A model generated the notes under the pieces. It was not told where the DNA came from and searched no databases. It was given only the letters and a program-made list of their open reading frames with translations. A stretch of 64,000 bases of DNA, taken from Rhodamnia argentea. Taxonomy: Eukaryota > Streptophyta > Magnoliopsida > Myrtales > Myrtaceae. The DNA lies in NCBI RefSeq assembly GCF_020921035.1, contig NC_063156.1:21376283-21440282 (forward strand), in the 5' to 3' direction. The translations under genes and the position numbers were made by a program. Position 1 is the first letter of the stretch; each line of letters starts with the position of its first letter. Below are positions 22,950-34,209 of the stretch, one piece after another.

Positions 22950-25859
22950 ATGAGAAGCAGTCAAATGTTTCATTTCCTGCTGTTCTTCAGTATACTTGGT
23001 GCTGTTCTTGATGTTTCTCTAGGAGATGATCCGTCGGGACCCTACTGGCTTCTAAGAGTCAAGGCACAACTGAATGATCCTTCTGGAGTTCTAAACAATT
23101 GGTCTCCAGAAGCTCATGTATGTGGATGGTACGGGGTCACATGTTCATACAACAGATCAAAGGTGGTGGGATTGAACTTGATGAATTCTGGGCTGTCAGG
23201 TCCAATCTCACCCGAATATGGTTTTCTCACTTCACTAGAGATGCTTGATTTATCGTCAAATTCCTTCACCGGCTCGATTCCTCCCGAGCTTTCAAAGCTC
23301 CAAAATTTGAAGTCACTCCTCCTTTATTCCAACTCCCTCTCCGGCGAGATACCTGCGGAATTAGGCCTGCTGAAAAAGTTGCAAGTCCTAAGAATAGGAG
23401 ATAACCTCTTAAGCGGCAAGATCATCCCGGATATCGGCAACTTGTCGGAGTTAAGAGTATTAGGCCTTGCCTATTGCCAATTCAATGGGAGTATTCCTCT
23501 TGAGATTGGAAATTTGAAGAACCTGATTTCTCTGGACTTGCAGAAGAGCTGTCTCAGCGGCCAGATTCCTCAAGAGATTAGCAGCTGCGAAGCGCTTGAA
23601 AACTTTGCAGCGTCCAACAACATGTTGGAAGGGGACATTACTTCTTGGGTGGGATCGCTGAAGAAACTCCAAGTTCTGAACTTGGCGAACAACAGCCTCA
23701 CTGGACCAATTCCAACTGAAATAGGTGGTCTCTCTAATTTGAGGTACTTAAATTTGCTCGGAAACAAGCTGATTGGGGAGATCCCTGGAGAGCTCGTTGG
23801 GCTGGTTCAGCTCGAAATGCTTGACTTATCGGAAAATAACCTCTCCGGGTCTATTAGCCTTTCTAGTACCGAATTGAAGAGCTTAAAAGTTCTGTTCTTA
23901 TCCGATAATATGTTGACGGGCGGACTGCCAAACAACTTCTGCTCGAGCAGCTCAAGCTTGAGACAGCTCATTCTCGCTCGTAATGAACTCTCCGGCAAAT
24001 TCCCCATGGAGTTAATGAACTGTTCCTCGCTCCAACAGCTAGATTTGTCAGATAACAACTTTGAGGGGTCCCTGCCATCGAGCCTCAACAGGCTACAGAA
24101 GCTCACCGATCTCCTTCTCAACAACAATAGCTTCACCGGAGTCCTACCTCCTGAGATCGGGAACATTAGCACCCTGGAAAATCTTTATCTCTTTGATAAC
24201 ATGATCACAGGTAGCTTACCAGAGCAACTCGGCAAGCTAGACAAGTTGAGCACCCTCTACCTGTATGACAACCGGATGACGGGAAGCATTCCTAGAGAGC
24301 TGACTGACTGCTCAAGCTTGACTGAAATCGATTTTTTTGGGAACCACTTTAGTGGGTCTATTCCCTCTACGATCGGGAAGCTAAAGAATCTGGTGGTGCT
24401 TCACCTGAGGCAGAATGAATTTTCAGGTCCGATCCCACCGAGTTTGGGATACTGTACGAAGCTTCAGCTTCTGGCCTTGGCCGATAATAAGCTCTCCGGA
24501 ACTATACCACCCACTTTCCAGTTTCTCTCGGAACTCAGCACGATCACACTGTACAATAACTCCTTGGAGGGTCCACTGCCTGAATCTTTCTCCCTTCTGA
24601 AGAGCTTGAGGAAAATCAACTTTTCTCATAATCGACTCGAAGGGACGATAACTGCCCTCTGCAGATTAAATCTGTTGACCGCGCTCGATCTTACAAACAA
24701 CAGCTTCTCAGGCCCCATCCCTTCCACACTGGGAATGTCATTGAATTTAACCCGTATCCGCCTTGCCCACAATCATCTCACTGGCAACATTCCTTCTCAG
24801 CTCGGCCAGCTCACCGAGCTCAGATTTCTGGACCTTTCTTTCAATAATTTGGATGGAAATGTGCCATCTCAGCTATCGAATTGTGGAAAACTTGAACACC
24901 TCCTACTTAGCAACAACAATTTCACAGGCACCGCACCCTCCTGGCTCGGGGGACTAGAAGAACTCGGGGAACTAGATCTCTCATCCAATGCATTACTAGG
25001 ATCAATACCGGGCGAGTTGGGAAATTGTTCAAAGCTCCTCAAGCTTTCCCTCCGTAGCAACAATCTCTCAGGAGTGATTCCACCGGAGATTGGAAGTCTA
25101 ATCGCTCTAAACGTCCTCGATTTGCAAAAGAACAATCTTACGGGCACGATTCCTTCCACAATTCAGCAATGCACAAAGCTTTTTGAACTTAGACTCTCAG
25201 AGAACTTCCTTACAGGTCCAATACCGTCCGAACTGGGACAGCTAACCGAATTGCAGGTGATCCTGGATCTGAGCAGGAACTCATTCTCGGGCGAGATCCC
25301 TTCTTCGCTCGGGAATATGGTGAAGCTAGAGAGGTTGAACTTGTCTTCCAATCAGCTTCAAGGAGAAGTTCCACCTTCCCTAGGAAAACTGACAAGCCTT
25401 CACATGCTGAACCTGTCAAACAATCATCTCCAGGGCCGACTTCCTCCAACTTTTTCAGGATTCCCACTCAGCTCTTTCATAGGAAACAAGGAGCTTTGCG
25501 GCCCACCATTAGCATTGTGCTCCTCAAAAGCAATGGAGAAGTCACTGTCCAAAGGTGAGGTCGCGGGGATCGTGGCAGCCATCGTCTTTACCTCAGCAGT
25601 GATATGCTTGGCAATGCTTTACATCATGATGAGAATCTGGTGCAACTGGCGGAGAGTCCTAATATCGAGCTCCGAGGGAAACATAGCCGAGCTCAAGAGA
25701 GAAGATATGTGGATCCATGGGAATGAAAAGAGAAGAAACAACGGCAACTACTGGAAGATGAACTCCTGGTTGGCGCCTTCGCACAATAAGCACCCCTCGA
25801 GCACGTGCATTTTCCAGCTCAAAATGGATACAGAAACTCCAGACAGAACATCGGTATGA
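22950..25859 (+). CDS. Leucine-rich repeat receptor-like protein with GSO1/GSO2-like ectodomain and no kinase
   Basis: A single exon encodes 969 residues. Residues 1-25 are a signal peptide. The LRR N-cap follows (LLRVKAQLNDPSGVLNNWS, then CGWYGVTC). From about residue 68 to 830 run roughly 30 plant-type LRRs (LxxLxLxxNxLxGxIPxxLGxL). An LRR C-cap ends with SFIGNKELCGPPLALC. A transmembrane helix lies at about 871-894 (VAGIVAAIVFTSAVICLAML). The cytosolic tail is only 75 residues, starts RIWCNWRR, and contains none of the kinase motifs. Order and wording of the repeats (for example LRIGDN, NMLEG, SLTGPIPTEIG, FFGNHFSGSIP, LHLRQNEFSGPIP) resemble the GSO1/GSO2 receptor kinases, which perceive CIF peptides in barrier formation. 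No kinase coding is visible in the 800 bases after the stop. It could be a natural receptor-like protein, a decoy or co-receptor, or a kinase-less derivative. Confidence 0.9.
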   Translation: MRSSQMFHFLLFFSILGAVLDVSLGDDPSGPYWLLRVKAQLNDPSGVLNNWSPEAHVCGWYGVTCSYNRSKVVGLNLMNSGLSGPISPEYGFLTSLEMLDLSSNSFTGSIPPELSKLQNLKSLLLYSNSLSGEIPAELGLLKKLQVLRIGDNLLSGKIIPDIGNLSELRVLGLAYCQFNGSIPLEIGNLKNLISLDLQKSCLSGQIPQEISSCEALENFAASNNMLEGDITSWVGSLKKLQVLNLANNSLTGPIPTEIGGLSNLRYLNLLGNKLIGEIPGELVGLVQLEMLDLSENNLSGSISLSSTELKSLKVLFLSDNMLTGGLPNNFCSSSSSLRQLILARNELSGKFPMELMNCSSLQQLDLSDNNFEGSLPSSLNRLQKLTDLLLNNNSFTGVLPPEIGNISTLENLYLFDNMITGSLPEQLGKLDKLSTLYLYDNRMTGSIPRELTDCSSLTEIDFFGNHFSGSIPSTIGKLKNLVVLHLRQNEFSGPIPPSLGYCTKLQLLALADNKLSGTIPPTFQFLSELSTITLYNNSLEGPLPESFSLLKSLRKINFSHNRLEGTITALCRLNLLTALDLTNNSFSGPIPSTLGMSLNLTRIRLAHNHLTGNIPSQLGQLTELRFLDLSFNNLDGNVPSQLSNCGKLEHLLLSNNNFTGTAPSWLGGLEELGELDLSSNALLGSIPGELGNCSKLLKLSLRSNNLSGVIPPEIGSLIALNVLDLQKNNLTGTIPSTIQQCTKLFELRLSENFLTGPIPSELGQLTELQVILDLSRNSFSGEIPSSLGNMVKLERLNLSSNQLQGEVPPSLGKLTSLHMLNLSNNHLQGRLPPTFSGFPLSSFIGNKELCGPPLALCSSKAMEKSLSKGEVAGIVAAIVFTSAVICLAMLYIMMRIWCNWRRVLISSSEGNIAELKREDMWIHGNEKRRNNGNYWKMNSWLAPSHNKHPSSTCIFQLKMDTETPDRTSV

Positions 25860-26241
25860 GGAGATATCGACTGTTTTTGTGTCCTTCCATGTTTTGATTG
25901 AGTTTTCAGTTGATTTCCACAGTATTCCTTCGTTCTTTCTCCAACTGTTTCTTAGTCCTTTTCTTTTTGCAAAACGAATAAGTTAAGATCGTTTCGCAAG
26001 CTTAGACAGCAGTGCTGAGAGTTTCGGTTCCTCGCTGTCTTTGTGTATCACTATTGTGCAAAGATTATGTCTACTCAACGTGTATAAACTCACTGATACT
26101 GCTAGTTCTCGTGTTTCCTTTTGGTGCACGTATTTAAATTCACTGGCCATAGTTTTAACCTTAAGCCGTGCAGGTCAGAAAACTGACCTTGCACATCTAG
26201 AGCCATGACTTTCCTATGATAACCCTTCTCTTTCAAATATG
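25860..26241. other. 3' flank of the LRR receptor gene
   Basis: AT-rich sequence, presumably the 3' UTR and downstream DNA. I searched for kinase-like coding continuation (Gly-loop, HRD, DFG) and saw none in three frames. Confidence 0.4.
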
Positions 26242-26668
26242 AGGAAAATGACAAAAAATAGTTCATGAATTTGGGCCTAATGTGTAATGTGGTCCATGAA
26301 CTTTTAGTTTGTTTAATGTGATTCCTGAATTTTAGCTCAATGTGCAATGCGATCCATAAACTTTTAATGTGTTCAATGTAATCCCTAGATTTTTTATACA
26401 TGTTCAATTTAGCCACCGGACCAATATTCAACGTTTTCCCCGATCTTAACTTAACGGAAGGGCTACACCGAACATTTTCAAATAGTCCAGGGACCGTATT
26501 GCACATATACCAAAAGTTTATTAACCACATTGAACAAATTAAAAGTTCAAATATGACATTGCACATTTGGAGTGAAGTTCGGGGATCATAATGAATAAAT
26601 TTAAAGTTCATGGATCACATTGCATGTTGGGCAAAAGTTCAGAGGTTATTTGTGCCATTATTTCTCGA
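26242..26668. mobile_element. Foldback (long inverted-repeat) MITE-like element, copy 2
   Basis: This is the same family as 8098-8450. The left arm reads AATAGTTCATGAATTTGGGC and the right arm in reverse reads AATAACCTCTGAACTTTTGC. Both arms contain tandem variants of 'aaagttcatggatcacattg'. The centre again has TTAACGGAAGG. It has no coding capacity; the 169-codon minus frame (26102-26611) is a by-product of the repeats. Confidence 0.6.
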
Positions 26669-28258
26669 ATATAACTAGACGATGGTAATTCACTCGGACG
26701 TGGTTCAATATGGCGGCTCAGTGACTGAAGAAGCGCGTTGGAAAATGGAGGCTCTTGCAGGAAACAATGCGAAAAGGAGAGTTGAGCATGCAGTTGTGCT
26801 GTTGTTATCAGGAATGACGGCTCATGTCACTTTCCTAATATTCCAACGTAGGAATGCGCTCTTGCCATTGTCAAACTCCACCACTAGGAATCACCAACTC
26901 GTGTCCGATTCAATGCATAGCTCTCTGAATCTTCAGCCGACTCGAGCGAAATAAGTCGAAGTTATCGAACAGGCAAGGATTTTCTCGATAGCACGGCGCA
27001 CTAAGACGCGTGCTGTCCACAGAAGCAGAAAAGTCCTCGATGCATTTGGTACACAACCGCTATCTAGCAGCACTCATCGCCCGTGCTCTTCGTCGTCGAC
27101 TTCATACTCATCCTAGGCTTCACAATTCTCTTCCTTTCGGAATAAATTTCAGACCCCATTCATTTTGACTTCTTTGAGTATTGTCATCATCCTGAAGATT
27201 ATTCATGACTCCGTCTTTGTTAATAGAAAACAAGGCATCAACTTTGAAGTTTTGAATCTGTGATATTGGGGCACCTCATCGCGTGCCTGGAGAATCCAAT
27301 AAGGGCCTGCTCTGCTCGAGTCGTTATCATTTCATCAAGGAGGGCTGCTTGTTTATATGGGCCGTCCCTGCAAGGCCCATGCCCCAGTTGAATCGCATAG
27401 GGATTTCCATTAATCACAACCGTGTTCGATGTTATTAGAGTTAGGCTCTGTTTGTTTCACGAAAAATAATTTATAAAAAAAAGTATTCCAGATTTTTCGG
27501 TATTCTATTAATAGAAAATAAACTCACCACTCCTTCACATCCCTTTTCTTTTTAATTATTTTTATTTTATTTTATTTTTCTTTTCTTTTCTTTTCTTTCT
27601 TTCTTTTTCTTTTCCCCTTCTTCCTCGAGCTCATCAGATCTTGGCTAACTCGAGGCCAGCGAGCTCAAGCTCACCTGGCTTTGTCGGGATCTGGCGAGCT
27701 GAAGCTCACCTGTGGCTGCCGTCTATCGATCACAGCTGAGGAAAAAGAAAAATGAAAAATAAAGAAAAGAAACAATAAAATTAAAAAAAAAAAATTAAAA
27801 ATCGATTTTTCCTACAAAATTTAAAAATTTTGTTCACCTAATCGCTTGTTGTGCCACGTTGGACAGTTAGCGTCTGTATCAGCAATTTTCAACCAAATGA
27901 CGACGCGAAAAATCAAATTACATTTTTCTTACTAAAGTACTGGAAATATTTTTCAATTCATTTTCAAGCGTCAACCAAACACTGAAAAATATTTTTCGAG
28001 AGCGTCACATTTTTTGCCAAATCTTCAATCACGTATGAACATCAAATAGGAAAGGAATCGTCAGGAGTGATCATGTCACAGTCCTGGAACAATCATCCAA
28101 TTAGTAAAGGCAGCACTAGGACACACGGCCGACGCCCTCTGAATCAAGAAAAAGAAGGAGAGTATCTTCAATTGCATGGAAAACCAAGAGGCAGAAAGGT
28201 TCCCCAACTCATACAGTGATCCTACACAGGAAATCTTTGCAATTAACACCTGATATCA
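26669..28258. repeat. Intergenic DNA with a GC-island repeat (about 27440-28030)
   Basis: The element begins near TTAGGCTCTGTTTGTTTCAC (27441), passes through pyrimidine-rich DNA, a GC core (27620-27745, with GAGCTCAAGCTCACC repeated) and a purine-rich tract, and ends with GGAAATATTTTTCAATTC and CAACCAAACACTGAAAAAT near 27990. This is a widespread style of non-autonomous plant repeat. Inverted ends are only partly convincing. I see no gene in 26669-27430; the 90-codon frame at 26682-26954 has no domain. Confidence 0.4.
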
Positions 28259-31200
28259 CTAATTCGCGAAGAACGGTCCGTACAGACTCTCCATGATGCC
28301 GGCCTGCATGCTCTCGGCCTGCTTCCAATGCCGCTTCCTCTGGTTTATGAACCAGTTGTTGATCTGCTTCTGGTCCAGCCCCGTCGCCTCTGCTAACGCG
28401 AGCTTGTCCGCTTCCTGCATGTATTCAGGAACACCAAGCACATTAGTTCTCACCTCCCACATCAAATAACAGACGATTCCAGGATTAGTTTTAAGCATGT
28501 ATGGAGTGCAAATGTTTACCGTGGGGTATGGCCAGTTGTAATGAATGCTCCACCAGTCGAGCAGCAACCGCCGGGCCTCCCGCGGCAGCTTCCCTTTCTT
28601 CTTCTTCTTGGAGAACTCGTGCTTTAGAGCCCCGATGAATCCACTGTACTTGTGCAGGAGTTTGCCCTTAAGTTCCAGGTCTTCCCTGGACCGATTGCCC
28701 TCCGAGGACACATCGATCTCGCCTCCGCTAAGATCTTCCTCAGATGACCCGGCGCAATCTTCTGTCACTAGTAACAGAAAAGGGAAAACGCCAGGCCCAT
28801 CACGATTAATTTCTACTATTTGCTTGCTCATCACAAATCATAAGATACACAACAAGACTCAATGTCACATTGGATAAATAATCTTCAAGAGGTAATCCAG
28901 TGGAGTCACAAATTATAGGAACAGCACATCCAATAAAGATAAAACAAGGCGTAGCCATGCTGAGCATTTTCTCTTTTGCTTTTTTCGAAATTTCTGTTAT
29001 TATTTTCAGGCAGGAAGGCAAGAGTAGGTCCTGCGCAAACAAGATTGTCCGAAAGAGTTGGACATGAGCTGAGTAAATGGGCTCAGAATGGATAGAGTCC
29101 CGTGCAGGTGATGGTACACAGAACAGAACCCAATGTGATTTATGATGCTCTGCAACCCGACCCACTTCTGTTCCTGCTCAAGGATGGAGGAGGTGGGTGA
29201 TGTCGAATCCGACTCAGTGGGTCGGGTCGGGTTGAGTCTCCATCTCAAACCAGAGACTTGAAACCCAACGTACATAACTCCCCTCGTTCCCCCCGAACTG
29301 GTCAGATGGGAACCTGAGAAGTCTTCTCATTTAAAATATCCTTAAAACCCGGGAAACCCTGGAACTTGGCAGAAGAAGGGAAAGTCTGAAGATGAAGAAG
29401 AAGTTGTCGTTTCTTCGTGTGTTCTCTTGACAAAAAGGGAACAGACCGCAGCGTCAGACCCGGGAGACAAACCCCTTCCTCACTTTTTTCATCTGTCCTT
29501 TTCCCATATTTTCCTTTCCGTTGTCTCTCCCGTTTTCTCCTCCTTCACATGGAGAAAAAAGCTTCTGTACTTGCCCTACCTGTCCTGAGCCATCACCAAT
29601 ATCATACGAAAAAGAAAGAGCTGCAGAGAAATTGGCCACTGCGTGCTTTTTCATTTTCACCAAAAGTGATGACGTTTGCGTTTTCACAAATGAGATTTAT
29701 GCAACCCGATCCCAAGTGATGAAAATGTTCACAGGACAACAAAGACCGGGACAATACTTGCGTCCAAAATCACAACATTGACTCATGCAGTCCTCCTTCT
29801 ATAAATAATGAATCTCATCTATGGTCGGCGCTAGCTCTAAATAAAGAGTCGAGCAATGTTGGCCAAGATAGAATGTTACCATACACATTCGCTTCAACAA
29901 CTGAGTCACAGCGATGTAAAGAAAAATGCTCCAAACAGAGAATATCTGAGTGCTGATGATCATTTATGTTATCACCAGCAGAAAAGGAACATCCTGCTGA
30001 TACTGATTTGGAAAAGATTGATGAATCATGGCACTAATAATAAGACTATAGCCAATTGCATAACCATGTCCCAATATAGGTTTCTACGACGCGAGATTAT
30101 GGAACACTAATTTGACCAGAAAGTTTGAGGAGCATCTGTCATGCAATGTCACGAAGAAACTCAAACAGATGGCCTGAAACATTGTTCTCATATACTAATA
30201 AAACTCGAGCGCCGCCAAGTACACTCTCACATGTGCACGGTATCCTTACTCAAACACCGACTATGCCATCAACATACCTTAAGCTCATAGTATGAAAATA
30301 TATAAATGCAGAAACTGAGGACCACATCACCAGAATGACTTGAGGAAGCTTTATCACACAAAATATGCTAAAAATAGGCCGAGGCAATGGGTCACGCATA
30401 ATCTTTCCTTAAGTGCACTAAAAGATTAGAAGATTAAAGCATTGAGCTGTGGGACAAAGTTCATCTGTCCTCAGTGGAAATTCATGGATTGTATCATTAT
30501 TTTATTAAGCATGCAGCCTCAAAAGCAGGAGATGGATGGCAAATTGATTTAATCAAAGTAAGGAGTGAAGTTAGGCAAGGAAAGACAGGAACACTAGCCA
30601 ACATTGTATTTTTTTAGAGTAGTGCTAGGTATTCTAAACTGGGTTTACAAAACTGGTATACCAAGTCCATTGGCAAAATTTTTACCGAGTGTTGAGTGAG
30701 GGCCGTTAACTTAAATGTCGTGTTCCGACTGTTCCTTCACGAAGACCAATCTCAGCATTCCGAGTATAATACCATATTTCGGAACTGTACTTTTTCTATT
30801 TTGATCCATTTTACAAATTCTCTAGACTTTGCCACAACTATGTTGAGAATGTGGCTAGCTTAATCATGAAGTCAAGAACTTGAAGAACTAGGATGTCCAG
30901 CTGGAACTAGTTAAGATCCAGCTTGTGGTCAAAGAGTTATTCTGTCCAAGTCCGTGCAAAAAAAAAAGAATCTAGTTCAATCTAGACTACTCTAGGTGGA
31001 TGTATGATGCAAGCAAAGAGGAGTTGGAAGTAAAAAATACACAGTTTAGCTTCATTATGAAGAAATCTGGAAGAATCCTCTAAGGCGGTTGTCCTAAGTC
31101 GGTGGAAATGCCTGTAGAAAGGCCATAGCTCATTCATGTAAAAAGATGTGGCGAATTGAGAATAAACTCCATACACTTGGAATCCTCCACCAACACCAAC

Positions 31201-33122
31201 ATCATCTCCTCCAACTATGTAACACCATTTTGTTAATCTAGTGAAACAGTATTTTCTCTAAGGCGATGCCTATGAAGCCTATATCCCTTGAACTATCCTA
31301 CCTTGGTCCTTGTCCATACTCTACCAAGTTCATACATATACACTTGCACATCACTAACCAAAAACTATCATCGATATCAAAACCATGCTTCTGCGCAACC
31401 TGAATTCCAACATTCACTTTGCCTGTTATGCAACATACAAGTGCTCGGTGTGACTTCGACAAGGAAAATATGAGGATTCTGTCTTTTGATGGTTGATATG
31501 ATTGTCAATTGCCCATGAGCTCATGTTCTAATCCTTATATTCTCAACATCCTATGAGAATTCTTAATGAGTTATTTCACGTGCAAGAGAACAATTCTAGA
31601 TCTTCAACATCTGACATGCAAGTACAAGTCCACCGTCAAAACAGTTTTTCAGGGAGGAAATAATATTTCTCTATCAATGGCCGGTTGAAAAGGTCATCCT
31701 CCTTAGGAACTTGTACTGATCCTCGATCAAAACAAAAAAGTTGAGAGCAAATAAAGAACTCTAAGGTCATTTAAAGCATGGATTGACCCACGAAAACTGC
31801 CATGACAGTGGCTGAGATGTAAAAAGAACAGAACACAACATGCAAAAGAAAAGAACAGCATTCACACACACACACACACTAGGCACTCAATAGATTATAT
31901 CAAACAACATCAACATTGTCTTTATCTAAACCAATAAGGTGTCTGAGAAAAGAAATCTGTTCCAGAGTCCATGTAATGGAATTATATATACTGAGATGCA
32001 CTTCATGTGTCCTTGCAGGGACTTGGAGTCTCAAAGTTGTTCCTATGATTAGATATAGAGTATGAAAGCCCTGGCCAAAACCAGCAGCTGCTTTCTTTTG
32101 ACCACTTTTAGTCCAATTAATTCATTCGACGTTCCCATATTCCTTTTCAAAATCATGAAAACCATTATAGCAATTTTTTCTCATCTAAGACAGGCTTCCT
32201 TGTCCTTAAAATAAAATAAAAGAAAAGAGCCGAGAAAAATTACATTGGAGCGACGCGTCACTCAGACCAATTTTGGACGGCACATATTGACATCCGAGAC
32301 TCTCTCGAGAGACGAAAACAAAAGGTACTCAGCAATTCACAAGCATTGCCAATCTTGATGATTTCAATCTGGACGCAACATAGTTAATGAATAGAGAATG
32401 TGGACGCGGCAAATGCAATACTTCATTTCATTTGTGACATTATTGCTTAACTTTTTTCGCGAAAACCCTCAAAGGAAGCGCTCTAATTTGACTGGTTGTT
32501 AGTTAACAAACATATGAAGTATGCACAGCAAGTTTTACTGTCCTTCGCTGGCTGTCAAAGCAATCTTCTTCAATGGCAAACAAGCTGAAGAGGCAGATTG
32601 AAAAGGAGGGTTCTATTCTCAAGTACAAAACTCACGTAAAACTAACTTTCAACTCTCAGAAGCAGAAGTCTGTATCAAAGCGTCATTCTCCTCCAGTCAA
32701 TTCCTTCCATCCATATCACCGAGGCGTTATCATGAACTACGCTAACACATAGCAAATGTTTCCTTAAAGTCGACTCAAGTCTTTTAGCATTCTTAGCACA
32801 ATATTGGTCTACTTAAGAGCGGCTCAAGGCAAGCCAATCAGTTATTTACGACTCTTGAGCTACTTAAGAACAACTAAGAGAGTCAAGACACCAGCAACCA
32901 AATACTTAGTTAACGTCAAAACTGAATTTGAATGGACATTCACCACAAACTAGAAAGGTAAGAAGGAAAAAAAAAAAAAAGGCCTTCTCCTTTCTAGGGT
33001 TTCGTTGGGAGGCTTTCTTTAGTCCATTTCTACAGCGACTAGAGATGTTTTCTTCTTCTCGGTGTGGTTTTTAATGAATATTACCCTATAAAAAGGGCGC
33101 GGCATCTTCTAAGGAACAGCGC

Positions 33123-33160
<38 letters not shown>

Positions 33161-34209
33161 TGAAGATAGTTGGTTGATGAAGATGACCCGTGGCAAAGAG
33201 TGTTGAGCTGGTCACGCATGGTGTTCAAGAACGAGGTTGCCTCCTCGAACGGCCTTGACAGATCCGATTTGTACTTCACCAACATCCCGTAGTAAGTTTC
33301 CTACGTAATTAAGAACAATGAGTGATGCCATTCGGTTTTGAGCTGCCCATAACAAATATTGACTTGGAGATTATCGAGTTTCGCCCTCGAGAAAATACAG
33401 GAAGAAGAAGAGGATCGAAAAGAAGGGAAAAAGACCAGAACAAAACCAAGCTGGTGCCGCAAAGTCAAAACGTCCATGTCCGAAAGCAAGGAAAGCTGAA
33501 AGAATTCGAGTAAAATTGACTAGGGCTTCGGTCAAAACAGGCAGAAACTTGATATAGAGAGAGAGAGAGAGAGAGACCATGAACTCATCAAGTTCGGGAT
33601 CCGAACCGAGACAAGTGGTAACAGATCCTGCGACCATAGAAAAGTCGTCACTTTGTCGCCGGATTTCGTCCAGTAAACCGGCTACTTCCGGTGGAGCACC
33701 CACCTGCGGACGGCGCAAGGAGAAAAGAACCGGGAATTAATTCAATACGCGATAGCTATGTGCTTCGCGTAAGTGCCCCTTCGGAACTCTGATCTTAGTA
33801 AACAGCAAAAACCACTTGCTTGAAGTAGGCCAAGGAGTCTTATCGACCATACCTTGTGGCAATCAACGTACGCCTCGAGCAGTTTAGGGTAAAGAGGGTG
33901 CGCAGCGACTTTAGCTCGAAGCGTTCTCGAGACATCGTCGCCGACGTCATCTTCTTCCTCCTCTCCGTCGTCCGCAACAGCAACCATGCAAGACCCCGCA
34001 TCCGATGCGGCCGACGAACCCGGCACCAAAAACTGGTGGTGGTCCGACCCGCACAGGTGGAAGGACGCCGAGCCTTGCGGATGAACAAAGCTACTAAAAG
34101 GAAGGTGACAACTATGATGATGATTGCGGTAACTTTCTCCCGGAGAAACCTGCAGGTCCTCCGGAACAGCAGCCTCCATGGAAACGTGCAGCCCGTACAG
34201 TTCCTCCAT
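28259..34209 (-). CDS. Class I KNOX (KNOTTED1-like) homeobox transcription factor, KNAT2/KNAT6-like
   Basis: Five minus-strand exons join in phase: 34209-33853, 33703-33578, 33300-33159, 28767-28520 and 28414-28259, giving 342 residues. The protein starts [13 protein letters not shown]1 is at about residues 95-119 ([20 protein letters not shown]). KNOX2 spans exons 2-3 ([39 protein letters not shown]). An acidic stretch ([12 protein letters not shown]) precedes the ELK domain ([20 protein letters not shown]). The TALE homeodomain has the PYP loop (NWPYPTEADK) and recognition helix [13 protein letters not shown]. Class I KNOX proteins keep shoot meristems undifferentiated, acting with BELL partners in the nucleus. 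Length and the SGGE motif point to the KNAT2/KNAT6 group, but KYSGF in ELK is more STM-like. TYYGML replaces the usual TYCDIL. Introns are 149, 277, 4391 and 105 bp. Confidence 0.92.
28768..33158 (-). other. Large third intron of the KNOX gene
   Basis: This 4391-bp intron separates the KNOX2-coding exon from the ELK/homeodomain exons. A long intron at this point is usual for class I KNOX genes, and in maize kn1 transposon insertions in the third intron cause ectopic expression. It starts with a (TC)n microsatellite on the coding strand and contains a small (CA)n run near 31867. I see no transposon ends and no independent gene; the open frames at 28806-29275 (minus) and 29417-30110 (plus) lack domains. 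Confidence 0.7.
33125..33156. repeat. (GA)n microsatellite abutting the KNOX intron 3 donor
   Basis: A GA repeat on the plus strand. On the coding strand it reads GTCTCTCTCTC and begins at the 5' splice site of intron 3. Confidence 0.9.
33557..33577. repeat. (GA)n microsatellite abutting the KNOX intron 2 donor
   Basis: A GA repeat on the plus strand. On the coding strand the exon 2 end ATG is followed directly by GTCTCTCTCTC, so the repeat itself supplies the GT donor. Confidence 0.9.

Noticed and set aside
26102..26611. 169-codon minus-strand frame
   Set aside because: Lies on the arms of the foldback element 26242-26668; open by chance through repeated units.
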